Below, one piece after another: positions 42,394-55,296 of a stretch of DNA of 64,000 bases (its first letter is position 1; each line of letters begins with the position of its first letter). The DNA is from Streptomyces sp. T12 (GTDB taxonomy: Bacteria > Actinomycetota > Actinomycetes > Streptomycetales > Streptomycetaceae). Below the pieces are notes generated by a model that worked only from the letters and a program-made list of their open reading frames with translations, ran no database searches and was not told the DNA's origin. The position numbers and the translations under genes are program-made. The DNA lies in contig NZ_CP117866.1 in assembly GCF_028736035.1 (NCBI RefSeq), positions 1,488,001 through 1,552,000 of the forward strand, written 5' to 3'.

Positions 42394-45120
42394 TTACGGC
42401 GTCGGCTCGTCCCACTGGTCCAAGAGCAGGTCGCCCATGGCTTCGTCGAGCTCGGTCTCGGCGGCGTCCAGGCACTGCTCGCTCCAGATGACCTTGCCGC
42501 GATCGGTGTACCGGGTACCCCAGCGCCGGGCGAACTGGGCGACGAGGAACAGCCCTCGGCCGCCCTCGTCGGTGGTGGCCGCGCGGCGCAGATGCGGGGA
42601 CGTGCTGCTGCCGTCGGCGACCTCGCAGATCAGGCTGTCCCGGTCGTACAACAGCCGCAGGCAGATGGGATCGCCGCCGTAGCGGATGGCGTTGGTGACC
42701 AGTTCGCTGAGGATGAGCTCGGTGGTGAAGGCGATCTCGTCCAGGCCCCACTCCCGGAGCCGGCGGGCGCAGGCGGCACGGATGGGGCCGAGGACGGCGG
42801 GGTCGGAGGGTACGTCCCAGTCGGCGACCCGGTCCGGGTCGAGCCGTTCGGTGCGGGCCACCAGGAGGGCGATGTCGTCACGGGGGCGGTCGGGCAGCAG
42901 GGCGTCGAACACCGCCTGACAGTCCTGTTCCGGGGTCCGGTCGGGGTGCGCCAGGGCCTGCCTGAGGAGTTCGAGGCCGACGCCCATGTCCCGGTCGCGG
43001 TCCTCGACGAGCCCGTCGGTGTACAGGGCGAGCCGGGAGCCGTCGGGCAGCTGGAGTTCGGCGGTCTCGACCGGCAGGCCGGCGCCCAGGCCGAGCGGTG
43101 GTGAGACCGGGACGTCGGGGAACGAGACGGAGCCGTCGGGGTGGACCAGGGCGGGCCCGGGGTGGCCGGCCCGGGCGACCGTGCAGTGGCCGGAGACCGG
43201 GTCGTAGATCGCGAACAGGCAGGTGGCCCCGGTGATGGCCTCGCTCTCCCCGTCGCTGGTCTCCCTCTCGTCGATGCGCACCACCAGCTCGTCCAGGTGG
43301 CTCAGGAGCTCGTCCGGGGAGAGGTCGAGAGCACAGAAGTTGTGGACCGCGGTGCGCAGGCGGCCCATGGTCGCGGCCGCGTGCAGACCATGGCCGACGA
43401 CGTCGCCGACGACGAGGGCGACGCGGGCGCCGGGCAGCGGAATGACGTCGAACCAGTCCCCGCCGACCCCGGCCTGGGCGGGCAGATATCGGTAGGCCGC
43501 CTCCAGGCCCGACTGCTCGGGCAGACCGCGCGGCAGCAGGCTGCGTTGCAGGGTGACCGCCATGGTGTGCTCGCGGGTGAAGCGGCGGGCGTTGTCGACG
43601 GCGACCGCGGCACGCGCGGCCAGCTCCTCGGCGAAGGCGAGATCGTCCCGCGTGAACGGCTCGCGGTCCGAGCGCCAGAAGTCCACCATGCCGAGCACCG
43701 TGTCGCGGGCCTGCAACGGCACCGTGATCAGGGAGTGGATACCGAAGTCCAGCACGCGCCGTGCCCGCTCCGGATCCTGCGCGTGCCAGCCCGGCGCGTC
43801 GCTCAGATCGGGCAGCAGCACGGCGTGACCGGTGTGCAGGCCCTGCACCTGCGGCATGGTCGGCACGAAGGTGATCCGCTCCCCCGCCGGGATCAGCGGG
43901 TGATCGTCCCGGACGCCGCGTACGGCGATGCGGTCCATGGTGGGGCTCGCGTCGCCGTTCGGTTCCTCGCCCTGCCGGACCGCGTCCAGCAGCTCGACGG
44001 TGACGTAGTCGGCGAACCGGGGAACCGCGGTCTCGGCCAGTTCCTCGGCGGTGCGCACCACGTCCAGCGTGGTGCCGATGCGCACCCCGGCGTCGTAGAG
44101 CAGCTGTAGGCGTTCGCGGGCCACCTCGGCACGGCCCGCCAGGGCGCGCAGTTCGGTGGTGTCCCGCAGGGTGGCCACGCTCCCGCTCGGGGCGGTCGGC
44201 CGCAGGTTGACGGCCAGGAGCCGCTCCCCGGCCAGGATCACCTCGTCGGTGGCCACGCGGTCCGAGGTCAGCAGGGCGGTGGCACGCGGGGCCAGCCCGA
44301 TGTCGGTGACCCGTCGGCCTTCCCCGTCCTCGGGGAGGTCCAGCAGTCGGCGCGCCTCGTCGTTGGCCAGCAGCAGGCGCCCCTCGCCGCTGACGACGAC
44401 CACGCCCTCGCGTACCGAGTGCAGGACCGCGTCGTGGTGCTCGTACATCCGTGTCATCTCGGCCGGATCCAGACCATGGGTCTGCCGCCGCAGCCGCCGG
44501 CTCACCAGCGCCGTTCCGCCCGTGACCAGCGCCAGCCCGCCGACGGCGGAGCCGATCAGCAGCGGCAGCTGGTCCGTCACCTGCTCGTTGATGCTGCTGA
44601 GCGTGATGCCGACGGACACCAGCCCGACGACCTTGCCGTCGGTGTCGAAGACCGGAACCATCGAGTCCGCGGCACGGCCGATGCCGGGCGTGTCATAGGT
44701 CTCCTGGTGCACACGGCCGGCGAGCGCCTCGGCGTAGGAGCCGACGACGTGCTTGCCGATGAGGTTCGGGTCGGGGTGGGTCCAGCGGATGCCCTTCGTG
44801 TCGAACGCGATGATGTAGGCCACCCCGGAGTCCTTCCGGGCCGCTTCCGCCTGTGGCTGGAGCAGGGCGCTGGGGTCGGGGGACTTCATGGCGGCCAGCG
44901 TCCCCGGGGCATGCGCGAAGGTCTCGGCGCCGACGAGCGAGCGCTCGTTCGCCTCCCGGAGGCTCGCGTTCCGGGCCTGGAGCACAAGGGCCGTCAGCGC
45001 GGCGATCACCAGCAGCAGGACGACGGCCACCTGGAGGATGAACACCTGGCCCGCGACGCTGTGCACGCTCAGCATGGAGGGCAGACGTACCGAGGGTCGC
45101 CGCGATCTGGACCTGTCCAT
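42394..45120 (-). CDS. SpoIIE/PP2C-type phosphatase with sensor, PAS, GAF and ATPase domains
   Basis: A 908-residue membrane protein. Helix 26-47, an extracytoplasmic Cache-like sensor (about 50-175, GVAYIIAFDTKGIRWTHPDP), helix about 185-210, PAS (about 230-330), GAF (about 350-510), PP2C phosphatase (VGGDWFDVIPLPGARVALVV and DDIALLVAR) and a C-terminal RsbW-like ATPase (ELILSELVTNAIRYGG, GGRGLFLVAQFA). It probably controls an anti-sigma/anti-anti-sigma switch from an external signal. The Cache part is citrate/dicarboxylate-sensor-like. Its location inside the one-carbon island may be accidental. Stop codon is TAA, rare here. Confidence 0.9.
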   Translation of the reverse strand: MDRSRSRRPSVRLPSMLSVHSVAGQVFILQVAVVLLLVIAALTALVLQARNASLREANERSLVGAETFAHAPGTLAAMKSPDPSALLQPQAEAARKDSGVAYIIAFDTKGIRWTHPDPNLIGKHVVGSYAEALAGRVHQETYDTPGIGRAADSMVPVFDTDGKVVGLVSVGITLSSINEQVTDQLPLLIGSAVGGLALVTGGTALVSRRLRRQTHGLDPAEMTRMYEHHDAVLHSVREGVVVVSGEGRLLLANDEARRLLDLPEDGEGRRVTDIGLAPRATALLTSDRVATDEVILAGERLLAVNLRPTAPSGSVATLRDTTELRALAGRAEVARERLQLLYDAGVRIGTTLDVVRTAEELAETAVPRFADYVTVELLDAVRQGEEPNGDASPTMDRIAVRGVRDDHPLIPAGERITFVPTMPQVQGLHTGHAVLLPDLSDAPGWHAQDPERARRVLDFGIHSLITVPLQARDTVLGMVDFWRSDREPFTRDDLAFAEELAARAAVAVDNARRFTREHTMAVTLQRSLLPRGLPEQSGLEAAYRYLPAQAGVGGDWFDVIPLPGARVALVVGDVVGHGLHAAATMGRLRTAVHNFCALDLSPDELLSHLDELVVRIDERETSDGESEAITGATCLFAIYDPVSGHCTVARAGHPGPALVHPDGSVSFPDVPVSPPLGLGAGLPVETAELQLPDGSRLALYTDGLVEDRDRDMGVGLELLRQALAHPDRTPEQDCQAVFDALLPDRPRDDIALLVARTERLDPDRVADWDVPSDPAVLGPIRAACARRLREWGLDEIAFTTELILSELVTNAIRYGGDPICLRLLYDRDSLICEVADGSSTSPHLRRAATTDEGGRGLFLVAQFARRWGTRYTDRGKVIWSEQCLDAAETELDEAMGDLLLDQWDEPTP

Positions 45121-45190
45121 GCTTCAAGTATTGGCCGTCAATGTTCCGTCGCCCCCCTGCCCTGCCGGAACTCCGCACGACAGACCAATG

Positions 45191-45234
45191 GCCCGCCCAC
45201 CTGCCGGAGGGGCCGCAACAGCAGGTGGGCGGGC
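45191..45234 (-). terminator. Terminator hairpin of the gbcA operon
   Basis: GCCCGCCCACCTGC and GCAGGTGGGCGGGC form a perfect 14-bp stem with a 16-nt loop, 17 nt past the gbcA stop. It separates gbcA from the start region of the phosphatase gene. Confidence 0.75.
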
Positions 45235-45250
45235 GGTACCGGGGGTGGGA

Positions 45251-46384
45251 TCAGTGCGTGGGACGCACCTTCAGCTTGTTCTGGAGCCAGGTGTGGAACT
45301 CGCCGATGTGGTGCTCGCTGGGCACCAGCACGCCGCCCTTGGCGTACGCCTTCGAGCTCATCGCCGGCTGGGTGCGCTCACAGGCGTCGAAGTCCTGCTG
45401 GTTGACCCGGTGGAACAGCTCCACCGAACGGTCCACGTCCTTGCCGCTCTCCACGACGTGCGGCAGGTACAGCCAGTCGCACTCGACGACCGTGCGGTCG
45501 GGCGCCATCGGGTACATCCGGTGGAAGATCACGTGGTCGGGCACGAGGTTGATGAAGACCTGCGGCCGGACGGTGATCGCGTAGTAGCGGCGGTCCTGGT
45601 CGTCGGCGACGCCGGGGATGCGGTCCAGGCCCTCGGAGCCGTCGACGGTGAAGCCCTGGACGTCCTCACCGAACTCGGCGCCGTGGCCCACGTAGTACTG
45701 GGCGGCGTAGCCGTCCGCGAACTCGGGGAGCACCTCGGTGAGTTCGGGGTGGATGGTGGCGCAGTGGTAGCACTCCATGAAGTTCTCGATGACGAGCTTC
45801 CAGTTGGCCTTCACGTCGTAGGTGATGCGGCGGCCCAGCTTCAGGTCGTCTATGCCGTACCGCTCGATCGACTCCAGGTCGCCGAGCCGCTCGACGATCG
45901 CGCCCTGCACGTCGGCCTCGAAGGACGGCGGCTCGTCGGCGAGGCACACCCACACATAGCCGAGCCACTCCCGCACATGGACGTTGATCAGGCCGTACTC
46001 GGTCCGGTCGATGTCCGGCATCGACGTCAGGTTGGGCGCGGCGACCAGCTTGCCGTCCAGGCCGTAGGTCCAGGCGTGGTACGGACACTGGAAGGCCCGC
46101 TTGACCTCGCCGGACTCCTCGGTGCAGAGCTTGGCGCCGCGGTGCCGACAGATGTTGAGGAAGCCCTTGATCGAGCCGTCCCGCGAGCGGGAGATCAGTA
46201 CGCTCTCGCGGCCCACCTGGTAGGTGCGGAAGGCACCGGGCTTGTCCAGCTCGGCGGCGCGAGCCACACAGAACCACATGGCCTCGAAGACCCGCTCCTG
46301 CTCCTGGGCGAAGACCTCGGTATCGGTGTAGTACTCACCGGACAGCGTGGGGATCAGGCTGGGCGGCAGCTTCGTAATGGTCAT
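45251..46384 (-). CDS. gbcA: Rieske non-heme iron oxygenase, probable glycine betaine monooxygenase GbcA
   Basis: A 377-residue Rieske oxygenase alpha subunit. The 2Fe-2S ligands are in CRHRGAKLC and CPYHAWTYG (near residues 78-105); the mononuclear iron ligands follow in NFMECYHCATIHPEL near residue 205. It should oxidise a methyl group of glycine betaine, releasing formaldehyde and dimethylglycine. The assignment over related carnitine or stachydrine oxygenases rests on the adjacent dimethylglycine and sarcosine oxidase genes. It is last in a minus-strand operon from mscR and ends at a strong hairpin. Electrons probably come from the reductase at 41-42 kb. Confidence 0.82.
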   Translation of the reverse strand: MTITKLPPSLIPTLSGEYYTDTEVFAQEQERVFEAMWFCVARAAELDKPGAFRTYQVGRESVLISRSRDGSIKGFLNICRHRGAKLCTEESGEVKRAFQCPYHAWTYGLDGKLVAAPNLTSMPDIDRTEYGLINVHVREWLGYVWVCLADEPPSFEADVQGAIVERLGDLESIERYGIDDLKLGRRITYDVKANWKLVIENFMECYHCATIHPELTEVLPEFADGYAAQYYVGHGAEFGEDVQGFTVDGSEGLDRIPGVADDQDRRYYAITVRPQVFINLVPDHVIFHRMYPMAPDRTVVECDWLYLPHVVESGKDVDRSVELFHRVNQQDFDACERTQPAMSSKAYAKGGVLVPSEHHIGEFHTWLQNKLKVRPTH

Positions 46385-46403
46385 CTCGTCACCTTCGGAA
46401 ATG

Positions 46404-47618
46404 TCAGACGCGCACGCGGCGAGGGTCGAACAGGGCGATGGGGTGCTCGGTGGTGCCTTCGGTGGCCAGATCGGCGAGGATCTCGCCGATGACGGGGACG
46501 AACTTGAACCCGTGGCCGGAGAATCCGCAGGCCACCGTCACCTGCGGATGCTCGGGGTGCCGTGCCAGGACGAAGTGCTCGTCCGGGGTGTTGGCGTACA
46601 TGCAGGCCGCGGCCTTGAGGTAGCGGCCGGGCAGGGTGGGGATGCGCGGGCGCAGGTACGCGGCCATGGCCGCGATCTCGTCCGGGTGGCTCCGGCGGTC
46701 GAGGTGGTCGGGGTCGCAGGAATCGCCCTTGCGGAAGAAGGCGACCTTGGCGCCGCCGTCGGGGCCGTCGGGGCCGTCGAGCGAGGGGAAGCCGTAGATC
46801 TGGGTGCCGTCCGGGTCCTCCCAGATGTACACGGGGTGCCGGTCGGCGGTGAACGGGCGGGTTCCGCCCTCCGGTTGGAACCAGTACATGACCTGACGCT
46901 CCACCGTCACGCGCACACCGAGGTCGGTCAGGAGCCTGGGCGCCCAGGCCCCGGGGGCGATGACCAGCCGGTCGGCGGTGTAGGCGCCGCGGTCGGTGAC
47001 CACCCAGGCTCTGCCGCCCGGGCCGTCGGCCTCCCAGCCGAGGACGAGTTCCGCGAAGTGGAGAACTGCTCGTCGAGGAACGTACATTAGCTCGATCGCG
47101 TGATGATCGACTGCCGGACTTGCGGCGTTGTGGGCTGTTCGGGCTACGGTGATCGAGCGATCTGGGACGCCGGGTACGGCGCCAGCGTGCGGGGCCCCCG
47201 CTCCACCGGAGTGATGGTTCGGGGCCTCCCCGTTACCTCTGGCCGTACCCATTGGCCAGGTCGCACAGGGAACCGGCCTCCTGGGCCCGGACCACGGACA
47301 GGATCCGTGTCGCCGACCCGGGGCTGAGTACGCCGGGGATCCAGTGCGCCCAAGACCGTTCGGGGCGTGCGGCTGAGCGGACTCGCTCCTGCTCAGTCCA
47401 AAGGAACGGTTGTGCTCGGTGGTCATGCCCTGACACCACGAGCGGTAGGTAGGCCGGGTCCTCGAAGTATGCCTGGCGGTAATGCGGGATGTGCCGTGGC
47501 TGGAGCCGAGGTCGTGGGCCAGGCCGAGTACGCGCTGACCGCGGGCGGTGAGGGGATGGGCGGCTGCGCTGCCCATCCCGCCCAGGCCGACGACGATCAC
47601 ATCGTACGAAGTGGCCAT
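46404..47618 (-). pseudogene. SolA-like (N-methyl amino acid/sarcosine) oxidase, chimeric remnant
   Basis: The N-terminus (MATSYDVIVVGLGGMGSAAA to LGSSHGTSRIT) and the C-terminal 210 residues (LHFAELVLGWEADG to FDPRRVRV) are those of a monomeric sarcosine oxidase/SolA FAD protein. About 140 residues between them match nothing in the family. From about 47475 the true frame (RQAYFEDPAYLPLV) is off the ATG frame. Bases 47411-47447 nearly repeat 48043-48080 of the dimethylglycine oxidase gene (YRSW..MTTEH). The frame stays open by chance, so it could be called a 404-residue protein, but the FAD-enzyme core is destroyed. Confidence 0.65.
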
Positions 47619-47677
47619 GTGTCCATCTCCTGGAAACCTTGCCGATGAGGGTTGGTGCTGCCGGCGCACGGGCCGGT

Positions 47678-51926
<4,249 letters not shown>

Positions 51927-52094
51927 GGTCGATCTCCTCGTCGAGGGACGGCCGAATGCGATCTCCGGGATCTTCGGCCTGATGTTCTGGATGGCGGGAG
52001 GGCGTCGATCTCCCCCTGGAGCGGTCGACGCGGGGAGGGAGAGAACTTCTCCGGAGGCCCGGGGGGGGAACCCGGTGGCCGAGCCGCCGCTCAT

Positions 52095-52130
52095 GTTGCA
52101 CATTGCGCAACATTCATCGCTATAAGCAAC
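52095..52130. promoter_or_regulatory. Putative IclR operator pair upstream of the mscR-gbcA operon
   Basis: Unit 1 GTTGCACATTGCGCAAC (52095-52111) is nearly symmetric. Unit 2, on the minus strand GTTGCTTATAGCGATGA (52130-52114), is centred 19 bp further. This is the same motif and spacing as at the other promoters of the island. Confidence 0.65.
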
Positions 52131-52250
52131 GGCCGGACCAAACTGTCTCCCTGTGGACACCCACTGTCAAGGGGTTGGCCGAGCGAAGTTGCCATCCCGT
52201 CGGAAAACGGACGCCGGACACCCGCGGACAGGGTGCCTGTCGCGCACAGT

Positions 52251-52292
52251 CATGCGGCCGGCCGACCTCCTCGGAGGCCGGCCGGCCGCATG
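52251..52292 (-). terminator. Terminator hairpin after the MFS gene
   Basis: CATGCGGCCGGCC and GGCCGGCCGCATG form a perfect 13-bp stem; the 16-nt interior can form a small CCTC/GAGG stem. It lies 26 nt after the MFS stop and insulates it from mscR. Confidence 0.7.
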
Positions 52293-52317
52293 CCGTCGGG
52301 TGCGGTGAACTACCCGG

Positions 52318-53727
52318 TCAGGAGCGTCCGAGCCCGCTTTCGCGCAGGCTGTCGCGACGCCCCTCGTCGGCCGCCGCGGGCGGCGCGGAGCCGGGCACGG
52401 CACTGGTCTCCGCAAGGGTGCGCCCCCGTGTCTCCTCGGCCCACGCGAAGGACACCAGCCAGCCCACCGCGGTGATCCCGGCGCCGATCAGCATGGTCGT
52501 ACCGATGCCCAGCCGATCCAGGGAGATCGGCAGCAGATACGTACCGGCGGCGGCGCCGATCCGGCTGATCGAGGTCGCCACGCCTCCCGCAGTGGCCCGG
52601 ATACCGGTGGGGAACAGCTCGTTGGGATACGTCCACTCCAGCACCGTGGGGCCGCCCGACAGGAGGGCGTAGGCGCAGAAGCACACGATGACCACCGCGA
52701 TGGGGAGCGCGTTGCCGCCGCCGAGCACCGCGAGCGGCACCACCATCAGGGCGAACGACCACACGATGACGGGGCGGCGCCCCACCCGGTCCACCAGCCG
52801 CAGCGCGGGGATACAGCCCAGCACGAACACGACGCTGATCAGCGCCGAGCCCAGGTTGCTCTCGTTGCCCTCCCCGAGCCCGAAGGAGCCCAGGACGGAG
52901 GGGCCGAAGGTGTACAGGGCGAACATCGGCGTGATCTGACACATGTAGAACAACCCGCAGAACAGCGTTCGCCGCAGATAAGTGCCCTGGAACAGGTCAC
53001 GGAACCCGCTCTGTTCCACCGACTGCTCGGCCGCCGACGCCGCGAGCAGTTCCTCGACCGGTACGGTGCGATCGAGGGCTTTCCTGATCGCCTTCTGGGC
53101 GTCGGCGGTACGGCCCTTGTTCACCAGCCACAGTGGCGACTCCGGCGTACCGATCCGCATCAGCAGGATCAGGGCGCTCAGTACGGCACCCGAGGCGAGC
53201 ATCCACCGCCAGGAGCCGTTGCCCGCGATCTCGGCCATCACATAGCCGACCACATAGGCGGCCGCCGCACCGACGTACCAGGCCAGGATGAGGATGCCGA
53301 GCAGTCGGCCCCGGTGTTTGTTCGGCACCCATTCGGCCAGCAGCGACGTCGCGATCGGGTAGTCGGCCCCGATGGCCATGCCGAGCACGAAGCGCAGCAC
53401 GACGAACTGCCAGGTCTCGGTGGCGAACACCGACAGCAACGAGCCGCCGACGAGCACCGCCAGGTCGATGGTGTACATCGCCTCGCGGCCGAGCCTGTCG
53501 GTGACGGGGCCGAAGAACAGACCTCCCACGAAGATGCCGACCAGGGCGGCGGCACCGATGAGGCTCTCGTCCCCGGTACTCAGGTTCAGCTCGTTGCTCA
53601 TGCCGATGAGCGCGACGCCGATGATGCTGAGCAGATAGCCGTCCAGGAACGGGCCGCCGGCACAGGCCCAGGTGAGTTTTCGGTGGAACTTGTTCAGGGG
53701 TGCCTCGTCGACGGCACGGATGGACAT
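52318..53727 (-). CDS. MFS transporter, putative betaine/metabolite:proton symporter
   Basis: A 469-residue major-facilitator protein with 12 hydrophobic helices. Sugar-porter-type motifs are present: GPVTDRLGREAMYTIDL after helix 2, the PESPLWLV segment after helix 6 and DRVGRRPVIVWS after helix 8. N-terminus NKFHRKLTWACAGGPFLDGY. Family members carry sugars, aromatic acids or osmolytes; in this context a glycine betaine or related substrate is inferred. ATG 53727 gives the natural start. Two operator units lie 40-75 bp upstream, and a hairpin follows. It diverges from the cupin gene. Confidence 0.88.
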   Translation of the reverse strand: MSIRAVDEAPLNKFHRKLTWACAGGPFLDGYLLSIIGVALIGMSNELNLSTGDESLIGAAALVGIFVGGLFFGPVTDRLGREAMYTIDLAVLVGGSLLSVFATETWQFVVLRFVLGMAIGADYPIATSLLAEWVPNKHRGRLLGILILAWYVGAAAAYVVGYVMAEIAGNGSWRWMLASGAVLSALILLMRIGTPESPLWLVNKGRTADAQKAIRKALDRTVPVEELLAASAAEQSVEQSGFRDLFQGTYLRRTLFCGLFYMCQITPMFALYTFGPSVLGSFGLGEGNESNLGSALISVVFVLGCIPALRLVDRVGRRPVIVWSFALMVVPLAVLGGGNALPIAVVIVCFCAYALLSGGPTVLEWTYPNELFPTGIRATAGGVATSISRIGAAAGTYLLPISLDRLGIGTTMLIGAGITAVGWLVSFAWAEETRGRTLAETSAVPGSAPPAAADEGRRDSLRESGLGRS

Positions 53728-53766
53728 CTGAACTCCCGGAATGGGGGACGGGGGACCCTGAGCGAC

Positions 53767-53802
53767 GTTGCGACTCAGAAAACGCGTTTCTTCATACGCA
53801 AC
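53767..53802. promoter_or_regulatory. Putative IclR operator pair upstream of the MFS gene
   Basis: GTTGCGACTCAGAAAAC (53767-53783) and, on the minus strand, GTTGCGTATGAAGAAAC (53802-53786), with centres 19 bp apart, 40-75 bp upstream of the MFS ATG. Confidence 0.6.
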
Positions 53803-53932
53803 CGAACATCGATAGCGTGTCGGAGTCAAGACGGGGCACTGAACCTCTTACGACTCCCACGGATGCAGCCCCGCACCCTCACCGCGCAGGCACCCCCGGG
53901 CCCTTGACGATGCCTCACCTCGTCCGCATGAT

Positions 53933-53968
53933 GTTGCACATTGCGATGCCTGTTCTGCATAGAGAAAC
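53933..53968. promoter_or_regulatory. Putative IclR operator pair upstream of the cupin gene
   Basis: GTTGCACATTGCGATGC (53933-53949) and GTTCTGCATAGAGAAAC (53952-53968) are 19 bp apart, 41-76 bp upstream of ATG 54009. Confidence 0.58.
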
Positions 53969-54008
53969 AATGCCCTGTCGCAAACCCAGGAAGATCGGAC
54001 TTGGCACC

Positions 54009-54370
54009 ATGACGATCAGCTTGAACGGCGGCTCACTGCCCTCCGACGAACTGGAGGGCCGGAAGGACCCCGCACCGCCGACGGCCACACCGCTGGGCGA
54101 CCCCGTGCCGACCCGCAGCCGGCGGATCTTCGCCTCGGACGACGACAGGATCGTCAGCGGCACCCGGGAGTGCGAACCCGGGGAGTCCGCATGGGACTTC
54201 GCCGACCGCGGGGGGTCATCCACGTGCTGTCCGGACGCATGACCTGCGAGGAGAAGGTCGGCACGACGACCAAGGTCGGCCCGGGCACCACCGTGGTGTT
54301 CCCCACGGGCCGGCAGGGCACGTGGACGATCCACGAGACGCTGCGCAAGGTCTTCGTCATCTACAAGTAG
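54009..54370 (+). pseudogene. Cupin-domain protein, frameshifted in a G tract
   Basis: ATG 54009 opens a cupin_3 (DUF861)-type protein: MTISLNGGSLPSDELEGR ... CEPGESAWDFADRGG. The rest of the cupin (GVIHVLSGRMTCEEK to HETLRKVFVIYK) continues in another frame to the stop at 54370. One extra G in the GGGGGG run at 54211-54216 would restore a 121-residue protein. The indel is either a true mutation or a sequencing error in the homopolymer. It is preceded by an operator pair and followed by an IclR gene, so it belongs to the regulon. Its role is unknown; related cupins bind small metabolites. Confidence 0.7.
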
Positions 54371-54407
54371 ACGTCCACAGGGGGACCGCCATGCGTGAGG
54401 TCACGCG

Positions 54408-55214
54408 ATGACAGACGCCTTGCACCAGCCGGAGCACTCACACCAGCCGGAGTCCCCGGTGCAGTCGGTCGACCGGGCCGTGGGCATTCTCGAATTCCTG
54501 GGCCGCCACGAAGAGGCGGGCGTCACGGACATGGCCGCCGCACTCGGGGTGCACAAGTCCACCGCGTCCCGGCTGGCCACCGCCCTGGAGGTGCGCGGAC
54601 TCATCGAGCAGACGGAGGAGCGGGGCAAGTACCGCCTCGGCCTCGGCCTGATCCGTCTGGCCGGTGCCGCCACGGTCCGAGTCGATCTCTCCCAGCAGAG
54701 CCGCCGGGTGTGCGAGCAGCTGGCGGACCAGGTCGCCGAGACCATCAACCTGGCCATCCTCGACCACGGCGCCGCCATCAACATCGACCAGGTGCTCGGC
54801 CCCTCGGCCATCACCACCCACAACTGGCTCGGCCGGCGCACGCCGCTGCACGCGACGTCCAGCGGCAAGATACTACTGGCCCATCTGCCCGAGTCCGAGC
54901 TCGCGAGCAGACTCACAACGCCCCTGGAGCGCTTCACACCGCGCACCGTCACCGACCCCGAGACCCTCCGGGCCCAGCTGAAGCGCGCCCGCGCGAACGG
55001 CTGCGCCTACAGCGCCGAGGAGTTCGAGAAGGGGCTGAACGCGGTGGCCGCACCGGTCTTCACCTTCAACGGGGAGATGCTGGCGGCACTCAGCGCCTCG
55101 GGGCCGTCCTTCCGGCTGACCGAGCAGCGACTGCCGGAGGTCTCCGCCATGGTGCGGTCGGCCGCCGAGGAGATCTCGGAGCGTCTGGGCCACTTCCGCC
55201 GGACCACCCCTTGA
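54408..55214 (+). CDS. IclR-family transcriptional regulator 1
   Basis: A 268-residue regulator. The winged helix lies near residues 18-75 (VQSVDRAVGILEFLGRHEEA, LGVHKSTASRLATALEVRG), then the IclR effector domain with GRRTPLHATSSGKILLAHLP near residue 150. It is clearly paralogous to the IclR protein at 56293. It follows the cupin gene by 37 nt and has no operator copy of its own, so it may be expressed from the cupin promoter. A likely regulator of the betaine genes, perhaps binding a pathway intermediate. Confidence 0.92.
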   Translation: MTDALHQPEHSHQPESPVQSVDRAVGILEFLGRHEEAGVTDMAAALGVHKSTASRLATALEVRGLIEQTEERGKYRLGLGLIRLAGAATVRVDLSQQSRRVCEQLADQVAETINLAILDHGAAINIDQVLGPSAITTHNWLGRRTPLHATSSGKILLAHLPESELASRLTTPLERFTPRTVTDPETLRAQLKRARANGCAYSAEEFEKGLNAVAAPVFTFNGEMLAALSASGPSFRLTEQRLPEVSAMVRSAAEEISERLGHFRRTTP

Positions 55215-55240
55215 CCACGCGGTCACCGCCATTCGATTAT

Positions 55241-55276
55241 GTTGCGTATCGCTCATCGTGTTGCGTAATTCGCACC
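55241..55276. promoter_or_regulatory. Putative IclR operator pair upstream of purU
   Basis: GTTGCGTATCGCTCATC (55241-55257) and GTTGCGTAATTCGCACC (55260-55276) are direct tandem units 19 bp apart, 21-56 bp before ATG 55297. Within the pair GTTGCGTA is repeated exactly. Confidence 0.65.
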
Positions 55277-55296
55277 ACCCGACGACGGAGGAAGGC

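Larger units (their letters stand above)
51927..52317. other. 391-bp intergenic region with operators and a terminator
   Basis: No gene is seen here. 51927-52094 is the leader before mscR; it is open in the mscR frame back to an ATG at 52094 that directly follows the operator, but those 56 codons lack homology. It contains an imperfect palindrome CCCCCCCGGGCC near 52062. 52095-52130 holds the operator pair, 52131-52250 nothing recognisable, and 52251-52292 a strong hairpin. Confidence 0.6.

Noticed and set aside
47040..47480. Insertion-sequence remnant in the solA pseudogene
   Set aside because: A fragment YVPRRAVLHFAE faintly resembles an IS110 segment, but no terminal repeats, target duplication or transposase motif could be found.
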